Made by a program: the position numbers and the translations under genes. 64,000 nucleotides of DNA from Glandiceps talaboti (Eukaryota; Hemichordata; Enteropneusta; Spengelidae). Below are positions 58,538 to 64,000 of the stretch, piece by piece. The stretch covers positions 18,158,240 through 18,222,239 of the forward strand of contig NC_135561.1 in NCBI RefSeq assembly GCF_964340395.1, written 5' to 3'. Positions within the stretch are counted from its first letter, which is position 1. Each line of letters opens with the position of its first letter. The notes beneath the pieces were generated by a model that did not search any database, was not told the origin of the DNA, and saw only the letters and a program-made list of their open reading frames with translations.

Positions 58538-58896
58538 AAGTGGCCATATGGATGAGGATTGGATATTTATTTTGGATTTTTTAATTTATAAAACAATTTT
58601 ATCATGGCTTCCTACTTGAAAAATCAATGTGAAACAACATTGACCAGATGTGTCTGTGTTTGTAACTCAATACATTGTAAAAAGCGAAAAAATGCGTAAA
58701 AAATGTTCGTTATTGTACGTACAATAACAAACATTTTACACATTTATCAACCGTTTGCAATGTATTGAGTTAAAAACACAGACACATCTGGTCAATGTTG
58801 TTTCACATTGATTTTTCAAGTAGGAAGCCATGATAAAATTGTTTTATAAATTAAAAATCCGAAATAAATATCCAATCCTCATCCATATAGCCACTT
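58538..58896. mobile_element. Foldback MITE family A, copy 3 (best preserved)
   Basis: Termini AAGTGGCCATATGGATGAG and its inverted copy are intact. The centre holds the near-perfect palindrome GTTATTGTACGTACAATAAC. The element could form a hairpin over its full 359 bp. Confidence 0.88.
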
Positions 58897-58999
58897 TAAT
58901 TAAAGTGAATTATACCAATACCTTTTAATATGTAGCAAAAATGAACCACACAAAGTCAGCTTGTGTCCCTTTAATCAATCACAAATGACATATTTTTGC

Positions 59000-60483
59000 A
59001 AAAAGTGTTAAAACAGATTCTAAGTGAAAGTTCCACTAGAGAACAATGAGTCATCTGTCTGTGATACTTTCCGTGTTCCATGTGTTCTAGCAAGTTTAGG
59101 GGAGGTGATAGTATAGGTGATAGTATAGGTGTTCTGTTATTCAGATTGTTTCATAGGAATGTTTATATTGAAATTTTGGTAATTTACAGTTTAAAGCGGT
59201 AATTTTATGCACTTCAATGGTTCAAAATAAAACGTGTGCTATGTTGTATAGTTGTCATGCTGTTCAGTGAGGGAGGGAAAATATCTGCCATACCTCACTC
59301 TATGGCGAAAACTTCCAGTTTTTTGAAATGAACAAAATTTGTTGAGATGTGTATATATTTACATCACTGATACAAATGTATTGTCTATGGTTCTATAAAC
59401 GTTGTATAACAGTACCTCCCATATGGTGGTATTAGAGATCATAACAGTATTGCCATATTATGGAGTTACATACGATTACTATGAATTAGACTAAAGTTTA
59501 ACATTGATTACCAGTAGATAATTATGGGCTATATTTATCATCTAAATGAGTTTTATACATACAGAGACAAGGCTACTATGGAATGTTACCAATCAGTAGT
59601 ACCTAGGTCAAAGGTCACAAGCCTGTATCATTTCACAGTAACCACCATATTGTCTATTTTAGTGACAATGACATTTTTATATATTTTCAGTTTTCTTTCC
59701 AATTCCCTGTTCAATTTATGAAAATTAAAAAAAAATAATGTTAAACTAGTCCATGTATGATATCACAAACACAGCATAGTTGGATCAATACATTTTATTT
59801 ACTACATAAGGTACCACCAGTTAAATACTTTATTTGCTGTCCTTGATATTCCCAAAACTTACCTGGCAGACAGGGAAAAAAATCTAACACAGAAAAACAC
59901 CCACAATGCTAGCATATCGTGTAAAATTCACTTTTATGTGGATTCATTTTGTTTGCACCTAAATCTACTATTCTAGTGAATTATAAATGTCAAAATCCAA
60001 AGTTTTGATTGTCTTAAACAACTATTTAGATATATGCGTAGTTATTTTGACAATATTTGAATGGTCTTTCCATTTACAATACAATAACATATGGCTTTTT
60101 GAATAAAACAAAATTTGTTTGTTTTTCTTAATCTATCAATAAACCTATCCACATGTGAACAGCAAACAAAGAATGTAATTGATGGTGCCTAAAGTATTTA
60201 CAAATGTAAAAAATATGGTATTATTGGTTTTACTGATATTGTAGTACACCATAGCAAGCCAAGATGTACACATTCAAACAGAAAATACAGGCTTAATACC
60301 CTGTTCATTCGATGTTACAAGTTTGCATATTTACTGGACATCATTGGTTCTCTAGTGCTCACAATACTGTACGAGTCATGTAGTGGTTTGACATGTTTTA
60401 GTCATGAAATAAGTATGTATCAGTTTATGAAAACAAGGTTTACTATCAAATACCATCAAACTGACAGACTCTACCCTTTAAAC
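59000..60483. other. No gene seen
   Basis: AT-rich sequence with short frames only; it includes a two-copy ggtgatagtatag repeat near 59105-59130. Confidence 0.6.
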
Positions 60484-60841
60484 TTAAAGCTGCACTAGCT
60501 GTAACTTGGGTTGGTTTTCTTTTTGATCAGACAACCAACAGTAAATCCACTGAAAATTGTTCAGATACCAGTAATTTGACATTGACATGTTAATTAGAGG
60601 TCAGTTGTACCCAGAAGTAGTTGAGTCACAGATTGAAATCATGATCACGTTGAGGGCGCTCATTTTAGACCAAAAATCAATTTGATAGGATTTATTTACC
60701 ATATTATGTGTACAGCTGCATAAATAAATGTACCCAAAGGTGACTTCAATACTGCCAATACTGTGCAGTATGTACAATGTCATGAGTTATTATAACAAAA
60801 CAGTCAAACAAATGTTCCAGTTGCAGCCAGTGCAGCTTTAA
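60484..60841. mobile_element. MITE family B, reference copy
   Basis: Intact inverted termini TTAAAGCTGCACTAGCTGTA and its complement (gcagccagtgcagctttaa). The element is 358 bp, with no ORF that could be a transposase. Confidence 0.82.
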
Positions 60842-62689
60842 TGTTGATAAATGTATTACTGACAATACTACGGTATTTCATAATTATTGCCAAATGTACA
60901 AAATTAGGTCCTCATCTTTTACCATTGTGAACTCTTTGGAATATTTCATGCACTTTATTATTGAACTTTCCGGAAGTTTATGAAAAATCTCTGTTCTATG
61001 TTAACCCTGTAAGTACTGACAGCCTATTTTTAGGGTACAATTACATAGACTTACTAGAAACCAAGTCATATAAAACCATCAGTGACAGACAAACTTTCAC
61101 CACTGGAAATTGTTCTAGTATGTACATAATTTCTGTACAAGGACAAAAACTCTCCTGAACTTAAAATATGGAAATTTTGCAAAAACTGCTGATTATAAAT
61201 TGACTGTAGTGTTTCACAGTTGATTTTCAAACTGCTTTGTGTAATAAACATTTCAATTTAAGCATTGACTCAAGGCTTGTGTTTTGATTTATTACAGATT
61301 ACACTCTTTACCTTGAACCCAACCATACTACAGCTTCCCACAATGCACACTGTCTCCCTGACCAGGGTATAGGGTGATCACAACATCTACACTCAGTGAC
61401 TCACTCACAGATTGTCTGTGACTCACTGCATCACTGGCATTGTCATACATTTTATTCACAAAATAAAAATTTATGAAAATATGGAAATTAAAAATGCACT
61501 TTATTATTGAACTTTCCTAAAAGTTTATGAACAAAAATGAAATAGACAAATATATATACATTGTACAAATATACTGATATAAACACGATTCTCACTAACA
61601 ACATTAATTGACAGAAGTTTGTACTATTGATTATCAAAATGATTTGATCCAAACATCCCAAAGAGTACATTTGTCACTAGTCTCCTAAATCAGTTTATTG
61701 TAATATATACTTTGGTACAATTTATACTTTCATAATGTTCATTTTATTTCCACATGTTCATATCAGTCACTCAGTTCTCTTGACTTGAGTTATTCCTAGA
61801 GAATTAGGTTTACATAACTCCACATACTGCATCACAAAATAAATCCAAATACAGTATATAACATACTGCATTGGTACAGCTAACATCTTCAGAAAGATAA
61901 TTACTGAGAGTCATTTGTACAGTGCCTCTAAACTTTGTATGAACTTAAGTGACTCCTCATTGGATTACAATCAGATATCCATTCTCAGCCAATTTGTTAT
62001 GTGGTTTGGAGGTTGTGGAAGGTTTCGGAATCAAACCTTGTCTTCATGATCCTTGTTAATACAGTTCAGGTCAAATATTGGCCAGTGCATGTAAAATCAT
62101 CGCCCTACATACTAGAGTAACCCAGTATCATGTCTGGGTCAAAGGTCGCATATTGAACAAGGATAGATATTAAACAGCTGTAATCCAGCAGACATTATTA
62201 AATGACAGTTACCCATACTATCATCTCTCCCTGGAAATATTATAATAATACACAGTGTGGATAAATTTGGCTTGCTGTGCAGATAAAGTACAAATGTTCT
62301 ACAAGATAAATAAAACGATTAAAAACAACCTGAACAAACAGAGGAAGACAACAGCTGAAAATTCAGATGATGAAAATAACATCTGGTCTTGTGTAGCTAT
62401 AAAAATCAATATCAGAAAAAAGACAGAATTAAAAAAAAATAACATAAATTTCAGTATTCCAGATCAACACCCTTTCCAAACTTGAATTGTATATTGATAG
62501 TAGAATTGGTGGTGATAATGATGATTACCTGCAGTTTGTTGACATCAGCATTTTACTGTAAAAGGAATATATTGACGTGTTGTGCCGTCATACCAACCAG
62601 TACTTATATAATATATATTAAATCATCACAATTTTGATTTTATCGTTAAAAATCAACTTAATTTTATAGTTTTATCAATTCCTATGTTA
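60842..62689. other. No gene seen; short duplicated segment
   Basis: The phrase tgcactttattattgaactttcc...aagtttatga occurs at 60950-60980 and again at 61495-61530, so a local duplication is likely. No exon supported. Confidence 0.5.
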
Positions 62690-62930
62690 GGCCTAAAAAA
62701 ATTGTTTGTTTCCGGTTACCCGACCCCACTTAGTGACAGCCTTTTCACTGCTGACCCTAAACTTTTTTTTTACGTATTCAAGACAAAATAAAGTAAAATC
62801 GCGAAAATTGTGAGGTCTGGTGGGAAATAGTGGCTGCAGAAACTGACATCAACTTTTTTTTAAAAAATCTAAAACTGTTCTTCCAATCTGTAATGGTTGT
62901 ACATCTGATGGGAACTAGACATGTGTCATC
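62690..62930 (-). repeat. Dispersed repeat with shared short ORF (MSVSA type), copy 2
   Basis: Inverted relative to 32.80-33.04 kb: ggttacccgaccccacttagtgacagcctttt ... gcgaaaattgtgagg ... ctgcagaaactgacatcaac ... ccaatctgtaatgg. The minus-strand frame reads LMSVSAATISHQTSQFSRF then a stop. Confidence 0.7.
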
Positions 62931-63001
62931 AAAACTGATCAATCTACTACTACTTCTGTGAAACTTTTCTGGAAACACTTTTGGACGTTCTGGCTATGAC
63001 A

Positions 63002-63113
63002 GGAGCTACATAAATATTTCATTATTATTTTGCAATATGACTGCCGCGATGAAATAGATTCCAGTGATGTACCTGTCCTCTTCTCCAGGCTAAACAATCG
63101 ATCACAGAAACCA
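63002..63113 (+). CDS. Weak candidate internal exon
   Basis: Between a plausible acceptor (ggctatgacag|GAG) and a good donor (AAACCAG|GTGAGT) the frame is open for 37 codons and reads ELHKYFIIILQYDCRDEIDS then SDVPVLFSRLNNRSQKP. The mixed charged composition is more protein-like than the surroundings. I recognise no family, and any partner exons would lie outside the window or are unseen. Confidence 0.2.
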
Positions 63114-63229
63114 GGTGAGTGAGTTATATATAGCGCCACCAACGGGCAAATTTATCTACGTTAAAAAAAATACTACATGTATTAAAGTTAATGGATTTAA
63201 CTTCGCATTTCACCGAAATTCAATTAGCT

Positions 63230-63681
63230 CACCAAAGCTTTCGCCAGGTATCCACCATGGCGTTGTCAGTGTGTTCTGAAGTCACGACGCAGCCATGGTG
63301 GATATTCTGTTTCAAAGCTATGAAAATGCTGTCATTCCACTTATGCTACAGAGTGGCGGCTGTCATGATTCCAATTGTTTTAACAGTGGAGAGGTACGTT
63401 GTCATTCAACTAACTGAATGTAGAAAAGGGTGTCATTCCACTGTTTACATACTGCAAATGCTGTCATTCCAGTTTCAAAGCACTGATATTGCTGTCATTC
63501 CACTTATCTTATAGAGTGGTGGCTGTCATTCCACTTGTTCAACAGTGCAGAGAGTGTCAATGAATGTAGAAAAGGGTGTCATTCCACTGTTTACACACTG
63601 GAAATGCTGCCATTCGTTTTCTGTCATTCCGGTTGTCATTCGTTTTATTTAGGGCCTCCCTACCTGGCGAAAGCTTTGGTG
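63230..63681. mobile_element. Segment bounded by perfect 21-bp inverted repeats with TGTCATTCC repeats inside
   Basis: CACCAAAGCTTTCGCCAGGTA at 63230-63250 is exactly inverted at 63661-63681. Inside, the motif (g/c)TGTCATTCC(a/g) occurs about ten times at irregular spacing (for example 63330, 63430, 63461, 63491, 63522, 63575, 63625). No target-site duplication and no transposase are visible. A MITE or an old cassette-like repeat is possible. Confidence 0.6.
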
Positions 63682-64000
63682 GGCAAATTATAAATTTTGG
63701 TGCAATACGATGTTAAATATATTAATTTAGACCAAACTTTTTGCACAGATGAGCTTACATCATACTATACAATCATGTAAATAGAGAGAACTGAAATTTA
63801 GAGATAACGGGAACCTCCCGGGGAGGGCCAGGGATCGGAAATAGAGGTAATATATAGCATTCGAGCCTATTCCCACATCAGTTGTTAATCACATTGGTAA
63901 TAGACCAGCTACATTATCAGAGATGCAAAGGCATTTCACACTGAGTATAGATTTTGAGTTGGGAAATATTATGTATACAGCTGCTGATCGATTTCTTTGC

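Noticed and set aside
63191-63514. 107-residue plus-strand frame at the right end.
   Set aside because: It runs across the 21-bp inverted-repeat element and its TGTCATTCC repeats; no protein-like features.

Overview
The window is AT-rich eukaryotic (metazoan) nuclear DNA. The evidence is spliced genes with phase-consistent GT-AG introns, animal-type proteins (a FAM8A1 orthologue and a BTB-BACK protein), non-LTR retrotransposon tails, many MITE-like foldback elements and about fifteen minisatellite or microsatellite arrays. The style suggests a marine invertebrate, possibly a non-vertebrate deuterostome or a lophotrochozoan, but I cannot fix the species from the sequence.

Layout. 1-29 kb has no confidently recognised gene. 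It holds a LINE 3' remnant (1.55-2.05 kb), arrays with 33, 113, 53 and 67 bp units, an ATC microsatellite, and several dispersed repeat families that recur across the window. 29.2-40.3 kb (minus strand) is a complete six-exon gene for a mitochondrial-targeted crotonase-fold (enoyl-CoA hydratase/isomerase-like) protein of 294 aa. 43.3-46.4 kb (minus strand) is a two-exon BTB-BACK/kelch-like protein. 46.6-56.2 kb (plus strand) is a five-exon FAM8A1 gene (RDD domain, 345 aa). The last two genes are divergent, and only 216 bp separate their start codons, a probable shared promoter. 56.2-64 kb is again repeat-rich, with one weak candidate exon near 63.0 kb.

Most striking observation. Three exon edges in the two spliced genes have been tandemly amplified together with their splice sites. 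The end of FAM8A1 exon 3 plus its GTAAGT donor forms a 39-bp minisatellite of about 50 copies (50.50-52.43 kb). The end of crotonase exon 2 plus its donor forms a degenerate array with a roughly 49-bp period (38.64-39.2 kb). The start of crotonase exon 5 plus its acceptor is duplicated at least twice in the preceding intron (31.45-31.60 kb). In FAM8A1 every extra donor keeps the reading frame open for at least the first 14 or so units. FAM8A1 intron 1 also appears to be a GC-AG intron.

The three genes do not form a pathway. By family knowledge FAM8A1 is an ER membrane cofactor of the HRD1 ERAD ligase, the crotonase is probably a mitochondrial acyl-CoA enzyme, and the BTB protein may be a Cullin-3 adaptor. 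All calls were made by reading the sequence; no database search was run.
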